A stretch of 64,000 nt of DNA from Rudanella lutea DSM 19387 (GTDB lineage Bacteria > Bacteroidota > Bacteroidia > Cytophagales > Spirosomataceae). Location: contig NZ_KB913013.1 in the NCBI RefSeq assembly GCF_000383955.1, positions 2,834,694-2,898,693 of the forward strand, read 5' to 3'. A program made the translations under genes and the position numbers. The notes under the pieces were generated by a model, which saw only the letters and a list, made by a program, of their open reading frames with translations, did no database searches and was not told the origin of the DNA. This document shows, one piece after another, positions 42,144-51,456 of the stretch. Each line of letters starts with the position of its first letter. The first letter of the stretch is position 1.

Positions 42144-43325
42144 TTAGTTGGAAGAGTCGTCTTCGACATCTTCTTCATCGGCAATACGAACGCCTTTGCT
42201 CAGGTTGATCAGCAACGATACCCGGAAGGTATTAGCCAGTGGGCTTCCCTGCGTGACGGGCATCAGATACGAGAAATCAACGCCGTACCGATCCTGAAGC
42301 CGGATGCCAACCCCAGCCGTAAAGAACCGACGGCCGCCTTTCTGCGCCGACTCGTGGAAGTAGCCCAGCCGGGCCGCAAACTGATCATTGTACCAGTACT
42401 CCACCCCGGTCGAGATCGTAACCTCTTTCAGTTCTTCAGAGAAACCACCCGGTGCATCGGCAAAGGAACCAAACACCGACGCAATGTACGACTTCGTTGT
42501 GTCGACAGGCGGTGTAGGCACCATCAGCTTGTTCAGGTCCAGCGCGATGTTGAATTTGTTGTACTGATCGGCATAGTACGTCAAAGCGGTTCCCAAACGG
42601 AAATTGGTTGGGATATAGTAGCGTTGATCTGTCCCGTACGATACGCGGCCACCCAGATTCGAGAGCATGGCTCCGAACGCCAGGCCAAGGCCCCGGCCGG
42701 TTGCTTCGTCGCGAACCTCGTTCCGGTAAAACGCGCTAATATCGGCAGCAGCAGTGGCAGCTGGCTTCACCGGCGTACCCACTACCATCGTCGAACCAGC
42801 AAGGTTTGAGTTCAGGTACTTGATGTTTACGCCCATTGAGAAGTTCTTCGTCAGACGGGCCGAATACGACCCGGTAAAGGCATACTCGCGGGAGTTGAAC
42901 GTACCGGCAGCCAGGCCCTGACTAGTCGTGAACTGAATGGTTCCGAGATCAAAATACGTCATCGAAGCGCCAATAGCTTGATTCTTACCGATCTTCTTAT
43001 ACCCCATCAGGTTGGTGTAATACATGTCGCCGATGAGGTCGCGCAGCCAGGGCGTGTACGAGAGCGAGGCTCCGGCGTCTTTATCGGCAAATACCAGTTT
43101 GGAGGGGTTCCAGTAAATGGCGTTAGCGTCGGCACTGAGAGCGACCCCGGCATCGCCCATAGCACCGCTACGGGCATCGGGCGTGAAGTTCAGGAATGGC
43201 ACCGCAGAGGTAACGGCATTGCGGACTTGCTGACCGCTGGCATTTACTGGCGTTGTTTGCGCGGAAGCCAGAAAAGGAACAAAGCAGATGACTCCGAGAA
43301 AAAGGCGGGAAGAGCTGCGCTTCAT
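42144..43325 (-). CDS. porV: Type IX secretion outer-membrane protein PorV (LptO)
   Basis: PorV is a 14-strand FadL-like outer-membrane protein that carries type IX cargo from the translocon to the PorU sortase. The 393-residue protein has a signal peptide (about 1-22, ending LASAQ), then the family block 'AVPFLNFTPDARSGAMGDAGVALSADANAIYWNPSKL' and 'LSYTPWLRDLIGDMYYTNLMGY', and ends in a barrel plus an acidic tail (ADEEDVEDDSSN). The gene follows porU in the same direction with 124 bases between and has a -7 box (43380-43387) of its own. Confidence 0.95.
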   Translation of the reverse strand: MKRSSSRLFLGVICFVPFLASAQTTPVNASGQQVRNAVTSAVPFLNFTPDARSGAMGDAGVALSADANAIYWNPSKLVFADKDAGASLSYTPWLRDLIGDMYYTNLMGYKKIGKNQAIGASMTYFDLGTIQFTTSQGLAAGTFNSREYAFTGSYSARLTKNFSMGVNIKYLNSNLAGSTMVVGTPVKPAATAAADISAFYRNEVRDEATGRGLGLAFGAMLSNLGGRVSYGTDQRYYIPTNFRLGTALTYYADQYNKFNIALDLNKLMVPTPPVDTTKSYIASVFGSFADAPGGFSEELKEVTISTGVEYWYNDQFAARLGYFHESAQKGGRRFFTAGVGIRLQDRYGVDFSYLMPVTQGSPLANTFRVSLLINLSKGVRIADEEDVEDDSSN

Positions 43326-43379
43326 AAAATATGGTAAGTGAACACGGCGCTGATCTCCACTGAGATGCGGGCCGGGGGT

Positions 43380-43387
43380 CAAAATTA
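43380..43387 (-). promoter_or_regulatory. -7 box for porV
   Basis: Minus-strand TAATTTTG matches TAnnTTTG, 54 bases before the porV ATG, in the porU-porV gap. No -33 is obvious. Confidence 0.45.
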
Positions 43388-43449
43388 CGACGATTCGCTA
43401 TGAATGAAAAAAAGTGCTCAAAATTGATGCCGGGCATTTATCCAGTGTG

Positions 43450-46400
43450 TTACCGCACCAGCAGAATCCGGTTGCCAGCTTTAGCTTCGGAACCGTCCGA
43501 AGCGGCCCGAAGTACGACCCGGTACAGGTATAACCCGTTGATTAGCAAAGACCCAGCGCTGTTTCGTCCGTCCCATTGACCCAACGACACGGTTTCGGGG
43601 CAACGATCGCACTGACCAACCTGTTCACTCAGCAAACGCCCGGCCTGATCGTACACCTGCACCGACCAGTCGAGGGTTTCGCCCGGCCGGTTGTGATTCA
43701 ACGCCAACTGCGTTTGATCAACTACCGGATTAGGGCTGGCCCAGAGCGAACGAATCAGCAGGGAGGGCTTTTCCGACACTATAAACGTCAACGCCCCCTC
43801 AGTTGAATTATTGTTAACATCCCAGGCTTTCGCCCGCACCGTGTACGAGCCCGAGGGCAGGTTACGGAACGTTACGCTCGCACTCCCCCGCCGACCTTCG
43901 CTATCTTCAGATACGTAATTACTGTTCAAAACGATTGGAGCCTCCGTATTCAACTGCACCGTCAGCTCGTGGCCTAAGCCAGTTTGTGCCAGATTGATGC
44001 CCATATTATCGGCCACTTGAATGCGCAGCGTAACGTCGGGCCCGGCAACGCGTACCCGGTCGCCCGCATCGGGCGTGGCCCCAAGCACGGCGAGGGTGAG
44101 CGAAGGCGGTTGCGTATCAACAACTGGGCTGGCCGCCGTGCCACCAATAACGAGATTAGCCGACTGGCCAATCGCATCGAACAGGCTGTCGGCCCGTAGC
44201 GCGTAAGCATACAACCGCCCCTGCCCAAAGGTATAATCAATGTCTTTCGGCACGACAAACTGTACCCGGAAACGGCCCTGATTCACGGCTACCTGACCCG
44301 AAAAAATAAGGCTCGCGTAGGTTTGGTAATTCATAGGGCTGCTTTCGGTGCCGCGGGTGGTGCGCGCAAGCGGTTTGTCGTACAGGGTTAGCCGCACTCG
44401 CCCGTTGAAATCGGCTATCCGCTGCCGGTTAGCCGGTTGCACAATTTCACCCTCCAGCACCACCGACTGCAATGCGCGCAGGGTATCGGGAGCCCCTGCC
44501 TTCACGGCCCGACCGTTGACGTGCGTCAGCGTCACGTCGGCCTGCGGATACGCCAACCGCATCGACGGGTCGCCCATGAGAGCGAAGTTACGATTTAGGC
44601 TCCCGCTCAGACTGTTATTTTTCGTTTCCCGAAACACATCGCCCAGGCGCGGCATCTGGCCATTAACGGGCTTGAACACGGCCTGATAAAACGCTTCGTT
44701 AAGCAGGAAATTCGTGTTGGCGTACACCGGCCGGGTGGTGGTAAGCAGGCCAATGGCCCCTCCCTGCCGACTCAGCAGCGCCAGTTCGGCACCAGAGTTT
44801 ACGTTGGGGTCGTCGTAGCGGCCAAACTCACAGGTAGCCGTCACAAGCAGCGGCAAGCGTCGGTTTCGCCAGGCAAAAATATCGTTCAAGGTCAGTACCT
44901 GCTCTTCGGCCCAGCCCGTTTCGCCCCCATGACCGGTGTAGTTAATAATCAGCCGCCCTTCGTCCATAATCCGGCTGATGGTCTGGTTCACGCCCGGCGC
45001 CCGCTGCCCACCCGGTGCCGACTCCTGCACAAAATCATCCAGAAAAATACGCTGCGGCCGAAACGCGGTTTGTCGTTCTATAGCGCGGGCCAGTTGGTCG
45101 GCATCGTTCTGGTGAATGTTCGAGTCGCCATCATCGGCTACAAACGCGACCCGGGTTTGCCAATCGCCCGCCAGGGTACGGTCGGTAGCGTACCGAATCA
45201 GTTTATCGACCACGGTACGGGCTTCGTCGGGTGTTTTTACGGGAAGCCGCCCAATTCCAATGTCAAGTCGCAGGTCTCCGGCATTGGTTTCGGGCCATTC
45301 GCCAGCATTGTCCTGTAAAAAACCAAAATAATCGTCTGACGAATAACTGAGCACCGGATGCAGCGATTCGCGACTTTCGTAAACTGGCACTGTATTGGCC
45401 CATTGCGCCGGGTTCAATATGCCCGACAGGTTTCGGTAGTCGAAGGTAGCATCGCCAAACAGGAGTAGGTAACGCAGGGTGCCGGGGGTTTTCCGATCGA
45501 AATACCGGGCCGCATCACGAATAGCGGTCGGGTCGGGTTGCCCCGACGCAAATTCGTTATACAACTGCTGCGTAGTCACCACCAGCGTGGTGAGGCCGTC
45601 GTTGGTTTGCCGAAAAGCTGCCAGTCGTTCGGCTTCGGCCCGGAAAGCCACTGGCGTTACGATCAGCAGTTGGGGCGTTGCTTCGGCCCGCACGTTCTGA
45701 TTGGGCACCAACGCGAGCGTGAGAGGTTGCCTAAACTGGTTATCGGCAAACAGCACATACGCCCCCCGACTCAGGCTCGCCCACGTGGCATCGGTCCCCG
45801 TCGGTGCTACCGATTGGCTCACGGGCACGGTCGGCAGGCTTACGTCCCATACACGTAACCCGGCCGTAGCCTGCCGCAGGGTGTACCGACCGGGAGTGAG
45901 CCACGCCAGCGTTGGCGCGTCGTACATGCGCAACTCCCGCCGGGTTTGTACCCCCAAAAAGTTGAGGTAAGCCGCTGCCGCCGACTGACCGGCCCTATCG
46001 TAGCTGAGCGTAACCCGCAGGTTGGTTTCGGTACCCGCCGGGGCCGTAAAAAGACGACGGTTTTCTATCCCTTTCCGATCGTAGCGATACCCCGAAAGGG
46101 CCTCGAACGATTGGGTGCCGAGCGACTGACCATTCAGGCGGAGGGTAAACTGGGTGGTTGCGGGGGCATCGGCCACCACCGACGATGTAATTTCTACAGG
46201 CGAATTGGCCACCAGACCGGGCGTCTCAAACGTAAACGTTTGTTCGGTTGTAATGCCAAAAAACTCACCCAGCCACTCGCGCCCCGACCGTACCCGGCTC
46301 GTTTGTTCGAGTTCGTGAAACCGGTAATGGGCAAACGACGACACAGCCGACAAGCCGGTACCAGCACCCGGTGCCCGCACGGCCATCCGGCGGCCGGGCT

Positions 46401-46893
46401 GATCGGCTATGGTCAGGAAATAAAAAGTGGTATCGCTGTAGGGGTTAATCGTGTGGCTCAACCGGCCCGTCGCCGAGTCTTGCCGGATTACGTGTGGCCC
46501 TTCGCCCCAGAACAACAGGGCATCGCCCCGGTCAAAACGCCCATCGGCCTCACCTTCGACCAGAATTGCATTCTCAGTCAGGTCTGTCGGACGCGGGGCT
46601 GCGTTGGCTTGTGGTAAAGGGGTTCCGCCGTTGCCATACAACCGGAATCGACGCGGGTCGGCGTTGGCAAAGGCCGGATGGATGGCGCTCAGAGTCTCGT
46701 AACTGAGCCGGTACGGGCCTGTTTGCGTAATGCCGATTTTGACCCACGTACCGGTGCGCAGAACCGACTGAGCCGAGGCATACAGACTCAGCAGTAGAGC
46801 CAGGCCCGCCAATCCCAGGCCGCTGGGCTGCACCAGGCGTCCTACCCCGCTGTTACGTTGCCTGTTCTCCCTAAAATCGTACCCCTTATCCAT
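43450..46893 (-). CDS. porU: Type IX secretion sortase PorU (C25 gingipain-like)
   Basis: PorU removes the C-terminal signal of type IX cargo at the outer surface and attaches the protein to lipopolysaccharide. The 1147-residue protein has a signal peptide (about 22-42, 'GLAGLALLLSLYASAQ'), N-terminal beta domains, and a C25 caspase-like domain with the catalytic His655 ('NYTGHGGETGWAEEQ') and Cys688 ('TATCEFGRYDDPNVNSG'), 33 residues apart as in gingipains. The C-terminus shows a 'SPNPVVDQTQLALNHN' to 'NGLYLYRVVLRA' block like a type IX C-terminal domain. The ATG at 46893 is chosen for the signal peptide; it overlaps the SprT-like gene's end by eight bases, implying translational coupling. 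Confidence 0.95.
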   Translation of the reverse strand: MDKGYDFRENRQRNSGVGRLVQPSGLGLAGLALLLSLYASAQSVLRTGTWVKIGITQTGPYRLSYETLSAIHPAFANADPRRFRLYGNGGTPLPQANAAPRPTDLTENAILVEGEADGRFDRGDALLFWGEGPHVIRQDSATGRLSHTINPYSDTTFYFLTIADQPGRRMAVRAPGAGTGLSAVSSFAHYRFHELEQTSRVRSGREWLGEFFGITTEQTFTFETPGLVANSPVEITSSVVADAPATTQFTLRLNGQSLGTQSFEALSGYRYDRKGIENRRLFTAPAGTETNLRVTLSYDRAGQSAAAAYLNFLGVQTRRELRMYDAPTLAWLTPGRYTLRQATAGLRVWDVSLPTVPVSQSVAPTGTDATWASLSRGAYVLFADNQFRQPLTLALVPNQNVRAEATPQLLIVTPVAFRAEAERLAAFRQTNDGLTTLVVTTQQLYNEFASGQPDPTAIRDAARYFDRKTPGTLRYLLLFGDATFDYRNLSGILNPAQWANTVPVYESRESLHPVLSYSSDDYFGFLQDNAGEWPETNAGDLRLDIGIGRLPVKTPDEARTVVDKLIRYATDRTLAGDWQTRVAFVADDGDSNIHQNDADQLARAIERQTAFRPQRIFLDDFVQESAPGGQRAPGVNQTISRIMDEGRLIINYTGHGGETGWAEEQVLTLNDIFAWRNRRLPLLVTATCEFGRYDDPNVNSGAELALLSRQGGAIGLLTTTRPVYANTNFLLNEAFYQAVFKPVNGQMPRLGDVFRETKNNSLSGSLNRNFALMGDPSMRLAYPQADVTLTHVNGRAVKAGAPDTLRALQSVVLEGEIVQPANRQRIADFNGRVRLTLYDKPLARTTRGTESSPMNYQTYASLIFSGQVAVNQGRFRVQFVVPKDIDYTFGQGRLYAYALRADSLFDAIGQSANLVIGGTAASPVVDTQPPSLTLAVLGATPDAGDRVRVAGPDVTLRIQVADNMGINLAQTGLGHELTVQLNTEAPIVLNSNYVSEDSEGRRGSASVTFRNLPSGSYTVRAKAWDVNNNSTEGALTFIVSEKPSLLIRSLWASPNPVVDQTQLALNHNRPGETLDWSVQVYDQAGRLLSEQVGQCDRCPETVSLGQWDGRNSAGSLLINGLYLYRVVLRAASDGSEAKAGNRILLVR

Positions 46894-47497
46894 TTTCCAT
46901 CTCGACCAGAGCATGGGCCAGAATCGCATACGAACGGCCCGATGCCACCTCTTTACAAACAATGCGCGTGCGCCGAACTGTACCCCGCACAAAGGTCTTT
47001 TTCGCTAACCGAAACGCGCTTCCTTCAGGAAGGTCCTGTAGCAGCACTCGGCCTGTTGGCTGTGGATCGGCACTACGCAAAGCGGCCATCAAACCCGGAT
47101 GCGCATGCGACGAGGCCGCGGGCTGCCGCAGATAATCACGAAGGGGTGTCAGAATAGCTTCCGGGAAAACCGCTGCAGTCAGCACGGGCCGCATCAGATC
47201 GGCAAACGTCTGTTGCCATTGCGGCCCATGCGGCTTCGGGGCAGCCCGACGGCGACCTTGCGGCTGAGCCCGGTGCACAGCCGCGTGCGCCACTTCATGC
47301 ACATACGTGATCAGAAACGCGTACGGATTTAGGTCGGCATTGACCGAAATATGCAAAGAGCCGTCGGGCAGCGCCCTGAAATCGCCCAGCCGTGTACGAC
47401 GGGGGCGGGAAATAGTAAATCCAAACTTGTATTCCTGCCATAACCCTCGTGCATACGCCGAGGCTCCGGCCGGAAAATGCGTTTCAAAAACATCCAT
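46886..47497 (-). CDS. SprT-like zinc metallopeptidase-fold protein
   Basis: The 203-residue cytosolic protein has the SprT domain: 'YEYKFGFTISRPRRTRLGDFR'-type N-terminal half (seen as 'WQEYKFGFTISRPRRTRLGDF') and the zinc motif HExxH in 'YVHEVAHAAVHRA', with a later His (HGPQWQ) as the third ligand. SprT/Spartan relatives cleave DNA-protein crosslinks in eukaryotes; bacterial roles are poorly known. A basic loop 'PQGRRRAAPKPHG' follows the active site. The start codon sits immediately after the T7 run of the upstream lipoprotein's terminator, and the gene's end overlaps the porU start. Confidence 0.87.
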   Translation of the reverse strand: MDVFETHFPAGASAYARGLWQEYKFGFTISRPRRTRLGDFRALPDGSLHISVNADLNPYAFLITYVHEVAHAAVHRAQPQGRRRAAPKPHGPQWQQTFADLMRPVLTAAVFPEAILTPLRDYLRQPAASSHAHPGLMAALRSADPQPTGRVLLQDLPEGSAFRLAKKTFVRGTVRRTRIVCKEVASGRSYAILAHALVEMENG

Positions 47498-47530
47498 AAA
47501 AAAAGAAGCCCTATCAAAGATAAGGCTTCT
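47498..47530 (-). terminator. Terminator of the lipoprotein gene abutting the sprT-like ATG
   Basis: On the minus strand a 12-bp stem with one mismatch (47530-47519 with 47515-47504), a 3-nt loop and T7 (47504-47498) are followed at once by the ATG at 47497. Confidence 0.8.
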
Positions 47531-47557
47531 TCCAGTGCTTTCGGTTGGTGTCCGAAA

Positions 47558-47761
47558 TTACTTCGCGCTGTCGGCAGGAGCAACAGCAGCTGAATCCGTA
47601 GCTGCAGCAGCCGTCGTGTCGGTTGACATGGCAGCTGAGTCAGTTGACATAGTAGTCGTTGCAGTTGAGTCAACAGCAGCTTCTTCAGTCTTAGGCTTGC
47701 TCTGGCAGGCAGCGAAAGTAACCATCGTGCCAACGAACAGTAAAGCAAATACTTTTTTCAT
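47558..47761 (-). CDS. Tiny Ser/Thr/Ala/Asp-rich lipoprotein
   Basis: The 67-residue protein has a lipoprotein signal ('KKVFALLFVGTMVTFAACQ', lipobox Cys at residue 19), and its mature part is nearly all Ser, Thr, Ala and Asp in a loosely repeated pattern (STDSAA, STDTTAA, ATDSAA), ending DSAK. It would be anchored in the inner or outer membrane as a short flexible acidic tail. Such tiny low-complexity lipoproteins are common in Cytophagales and have no known function. The start is the ATG at 47761 before the lysines. Confidence 0.75.
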   Translation of the reverse strand: MKKVFALLFVGTMVTFAACQSKPKTEEAAVDSTATTTMSTDSAAMSTDTTAAAATDSAAVAPADSAK

Positions 47762-47910
47762 TGTCTTAATAGTGGTTGTTTTAAGTTCCGGTTGCAAATA
47801 GCGGAGTCGGCTTGAAAAATACAAAGCAAACCCCTATTTAATTTTAATTTAAGGGCTTATCTATCAGAAAAATCCTGTTTGCAGGTAGGCTAACTTTATT
47901 GAAATGGGGG

Positions 47911-48399
47911 TTAAGAGACCCGACCGGTACGCGCCCGCAGGCGGTCATACACACCGGTGCTACGGAAAGTAAGCAGCTTATGCCCGAAATAATTGGCGAG
48001 GAAGCTAAAACCCATGCCGGCCACATGTGAGGTTTTTTCGCGCCAGAATACTTCTACTTTGGGTAACAGAGGGGTGGCAATCCATCGGAGTGTTCCGACC
48101 GATACAAAATACTGCACCGCCCAGGCCACCAACGCAATGGCCACAAATTTTACGGCTTCGCGGCTGGTATTGCCTGTTTGCCGGGCCGAAAATGCGTACA
48201 CTTTGGTTGGTACGAAGCTGACAACGGTGGCAGTCAGGTAGCCCAGCACGACACTCGTATCGAAGGAATAATCCAGATTCTCGCGGTAGACGATCTGGCT
48301 GAAGAAGTTGACGGAGGCCCCAAACAGTGCCGTCAGGAAAAACGTAAGAAAGTCTTTACGCCGACCGATTTTGGTTGTTTGCAGTACCTCTACGTTCAC
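47911..48399 (-). CDS. GtrA-like four-helix membrane protein
   Basis: The 162-residue protein starts at GTG and has four hydrophobic helices (about 18-40, 48-68, 86-108, 127-145) in the GtrA/DPMS pattern ('FLTALFGASVNFFSQIVY', 'GYLTATVVSFVPTKVYAFS', 'GFSFLANYFGHKLLTFR'). GtrA-family proteins are thought to flip undecaprenyl-linked sugars or help glycosylate surface polysaccharides. No glycosyltransferase is next to it. It is separated from nuoN by a hairpin. Confidence 0.85.
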   Translation of the reverse strand: MNVEVLQTTKIGRRKDFLTFFLTALFGASVNFFSQIVYRENLDYSFDTSVVLGYLTATVVSFVPTKVYAFSARQTGNTSREAVKFVAIALVAWAVQYFVSVGTLRWIATPLLPKVEVFWREKTSHVAGMGFSFLANYFGHKLLTFRSTGVYDRLRARTGRVS

Positions 48400-48492
48400 G
48401 TTTACAGGGCAGTTAGTTGTTCTGAATAATGATCAAACCGTCAAACGAATGGATAAGTTAGCCGTTGGCTTACTTGAGACTTCTTTACTGAT

Positions 48493-48538
48493 TGAACGGC
48501 TACACAACCAATAGACAGAATTGTTGTGTAGCCGTTCA
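48493..48538. terminator. Perfect hairpin after nuoN
   Basis: A 16-bp perfect stem (48493-48508 with 48523-48538) with a 14-nt loop lies past the nuoN stop on the minus strand. No T-run follows, so it may protect the 3' end of the nuo mRNA rather than terminate by itself. Confidence 0.65.
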
Positions 48539-48591
48539 GAGCAATGCGTATTGAATTGATGAGCGATCCCGATGGGTGCGCTCACACAGTG

Positions 48592-49989
48592 TTACACCAG
48601 ACTGCGAACTAAGTTAGGCAATATACCCAAGACAATGGTAAGAATAGTAGCAGCAATTAGTACATACCGATAAAACGGAGCTACCCGGATGGCGGTTGTC
48701 TGCCCGTCGCGGAGGTACATGGCAATGATAACCCGGAAGTAGTAATAGATGCTTACCGCCGACATCAGTACGGCTACAACGAGCAACCAGAAAATACCCC
48801 GGTTGGCGGCTGTGGTAAACACCATAAACTTACCCCAGAAACCGGCCGTCAGCGGGATACCCGCCAGCGAAAGCATAGCCACCGTCATGATAAAACCCAG
48901 CAACGGGTTCTGCCGGGCCAGCCCGTTGAAAGCATCGTAGCTTTCGTCGGTGGGTTTACCCTCGCCCGATTGGTGGCGGCTCACCACGAGCAACACCCCA
49001 AATGCGGCAATTGTGGCTACTGAGTAAGCAAGCGAGTAAAACACCAGTGCCTGCTTGCTCTGCTGCCCAACGGCCGTCAGGGCAATGAGCAGATAACCCG
49101 CATGAGAAATGCTCGAATAGGCCATCATCCGCTTGAAGCTGCTCTGGTACACAGCCGTGAAGTTGCTCACAACCAGCGTGATTACCGTCACGACCATCAG
49201 AATGACGCCCCAGAACGAGTAAATACCCGTAAACGAAAACGACAGTAAACGGAGCAGGGCGGCAAAGCCAGCCGTTTTAACCACCGTCGACATAAAAGCC
49301 GTAAACAGTGTGGGAGCCCCTTCATACACGTCGGGTGTCCAGAAATGGAACGGAGCCGCCGATACTTTGAACAGAATACCAACCAGCAGCAGCAGCAGGC
49401 CCATGTACAGCAACAAAGGTGAGCCATACGCAACCCCGCCATTCACATACGAGCGAAGGTCAGAAAGCACAAACGAGCCGGATGTTCCGTAGAGCAGGGC
49501 CAGACCAAACAGCATGATACCCGTGGCAAAGGAGCCCATCAGGAAGTACTTCAGGGCGGCCTCGTTGGAGCGCAGGTTACGCTTGTCGCTACCGGTGAGC
49601 ACGTACATGGCTACCGACAGAATCTCGACACCCACAAACAACATGATGAGGTTTTCGAAACTAATCATCATGATGGCCCCCACGAGCGAAAACAGCATGA
49701 TGGCGTAGTATTCGGCCGGTTGAGCCGACTCATCTTCCAGAAAACTGCTCGACAACGACACCACCATAAATGCCGACAACAGCACAATAGCCGTGAAAGC
49801 AATAGACAGGTTGGTTGACAACAACATGTCGTTGAAGTACATGTAATTCTTGCCCCAGTCAACAAACGACGCTCCGAAGGCTATAGCAATAAACAGCAGC
49901 GTAGCCGGGAGTAGAATCGCTTTTGATTTGGCAAACCCCAGAAACAACAGGGCAATTCCGAAAACCGAAAGTAATATGATGGGTAGCAT
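48592..49989 (-). CDS. nuoN: NADH-quinone oxidoreductase subunit N
   Basis: NuoN is one of the three antiporter-like proton-pumping subunits in the membrane arm of complex I. The 465-residue protein has about 14 membrane helices with conserved lysines and glutamate ('LMLFVGVEILSVAMYVLTG', 'SAAPFHFWTPDVYEGAPT', 'MMAYSSISHAGYLLIAL', 'LSLAGIPLTAGFWGKFMVF'). It lies five bases after nuoM. Confidence 0.95.
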   Translation of the reverse strand: MLPIILLSVFGIALLFLGFAKSKAILLPATLLFIAIAFGASFVDWGKNYMYFNDMLLSTNLSIAFTAIVLLSAFMVVSLSSSFLEDESAQPAEYYAIMLFSLVGAIMMISFENLIMLFVGVEILSVAMYVLTGSDKRNLRSNEAALKYFLMGSFATGIMLFGLALLYGTSGSFVLSDLRSYVNGGVAYGSPLLLYMGLLLLLVGILFKVSAAPFHFWTPDVYEGAPTLFTAFMSTVVKTAGFAALLRLLSFSFTGIYSFWGVILMVVTVITLVVSNFTAVYQSSFKRMMAYSSISHAGYLLIALTAVGQQSKQALVFYSLAYSVATIAAFGVLLVVSRHQSGEGKPTDESYDAFNGLARQNPLLGFIMTVAMLSLAGIPLTAGFWGKFMVFTTAANRGIFWLLVVAVLMSAVSIYYYFRVIIAMYLRDGQTTAIRVAPFYRYVLIAATILTIVLGILPNLVRSLV

Positions 49990-49994
49990 GATGT

Positions 49995-51440
49995 CTATTT
50001 GATGTACCGCAACAGGTTCGTAACGGCGGGTTCGGTGAGTTTAAGGAATGAAGCCGGGTACAGGCCCATCCAGAACACAAAGAATACTAAGGGAACAAGC
50101 ACCCAAAGTTCGGAGGTGCTCAGGTCGGCAAACGACTGTGTATTGTTGCTGGCCTTACCAAACATGGTTTTCTGGAACATCCGCAACATATACACCGCGC
50201 CCAGAATAATGGTCAGACCGGCCAATGCACCCAGGTAGTTGTTGTAATCAAACACTCCTTTGAGCAGCAGAAACTCACCCACAAAGCCGTTGGTGAGCGG
50301 CAGAGCCACGCTTCCCAACATCAGAATCATAAACAGTACCGTAAGCTTGGGCGTCGTGCGGGTAATGCCACCCAACTGATCAAGTTGCCGGGTTTTGGCC
50401 CGGTCGAAGATCAGCTCGGCTACAAAAAACAGACCCACCACATTGACACCGTGCGCCAGCATCTGAATCAGGGCACCCTGTACACCATAGGTGGTTTGTG
50501 AGAAAACCCCGGCGGCCATGAGCCCCACGTGCGCAAACGATGAATACGCAATCAGACGCTTCATATCGCGCTGACGGATAGCAATCACCGAACCATACAC
50601 AATACCGATCACCGACAGCACCACGGCCATCATCCCCCAGGTGTCCAGCCCGGCGGGCACAATCGGCAGAATAAACCGAATAAGGCCATAAACCCCCATC
50701 TTGAGCATAATACCCGCCAGCAACATGGTGGCTGGTGTCGGCGACTCAACGTAGGTATCGGGCTGCCAGGTGTGAAACGGGAATACCGGCATCTTGATCG
50801 CAAAGGCGATAAAGAAGGCCCAGAAAACCCAGCCCTGTGCGGCCGGTGTCAGGTTAAGCTTATAGAAATCGGCAATGGCTGACGAATGCAGACCGGGCGT
50901 TTGGTAGTACAGATACACAAGGGCAACAAGCATGAGCAAGCTGCCGAAAATTGTGTAGATGAAGAATTTAAACGTAACCGGAATTCGGTTGGCACCGCCC
51001 CATAATGCCGCCAGAAAATAGACAGGTATCAGGGCCGCTTCGAAAAAGAGATAAAACAGAAACGCATCGCGGGCCGTAAACACCCCCATCAGGGCCGCCT
51101 GCATGTACAGAATCAGGGCGTAAAACGTAGCCGGCCGATTGTAATTCTGACCAAAGGCCGATAATACAATGAGCGGAACCAGCAGACCTGTAAGCAAAAC
51201 CAGCAAGATGCTGATGCCGTCGATTCCACCGCTGAACCGGATACCAAGGACGTTGATCCAGGGCACGTCGAAGCCAAACTGAAACTCGGGCGTGGCCATA
51301 AACTGACTGACAACATAGGCCGCCAGCAAAAACTCGAGAAGAGCGGCCCCGAGGGCAAACCGCTTAGCCGAGTCGCCGTTGAGAAGTAACGTGACCGTGG
51401 CTGCTACGGCCGGGAAGAAAATAAGAGCAAGCGTGAGCAT
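49995..51440 (-). CDS. nuoM: NADH-quinone oxidoreductase subunit M
   Basis: NuoM is a proton-pumping antiporter-like complex I subunit. The 481-residue protein shows 'LFYLFFEAALIPVYFLAALWGG' with the key glutamate, 'AIKMPVFPFHTWQPDTYVESPTPATMLLAG' and 'RLIAYSSFAHVGLMAAG'. About 14 helices. It sits between nuoL (16 bases) and nuoN (5 bases), clearly one operon. Confidence 0.95.
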   Translation of the reverse strand: MLTLALIFFPAVAATVTLLLNGDSAKRFALGAALLEFLLAAYVVSQFMATPEFQFGFDVPWINVLGIRFSGGIDGISILLVLLTGLLVPLIVLSAFGQNYNRPATFYALILYMQAALMGVFTARDAFLFYLFFEAALIPVYFLAALWGGANRIPVTFKFFIYTIFGSLLMLVALVYLYYQTPGLHSSAIADFYKLNLTPAAQGWVFWAFFIAFAIKMPVFPFHTWQPDTYVESPTPATMLLAGIMLKMGVYGLIRFILPIVPAGLDTWGMMAVVLSVIGIVYGSVIAIRQRDMKRLIAYSSFAHVGLMAAGVFSQTTYGVQGALIQMLAHGVNVVGLFFVAELIFDRAKTRQLDQLGGITRTTPKLTVLFMILMLGSVALPLTNGFVGEFLLLKGVFDYNNYLGALAGLTIILGAVYMLRMFQKTMFGKASNNTQSFADLSTSELWVLVPLVFFVFWMGLYPASFLKLTEPAVTNLLRYIK

Positions 51441-51456
51441 GAATGGGTCGTTACGT

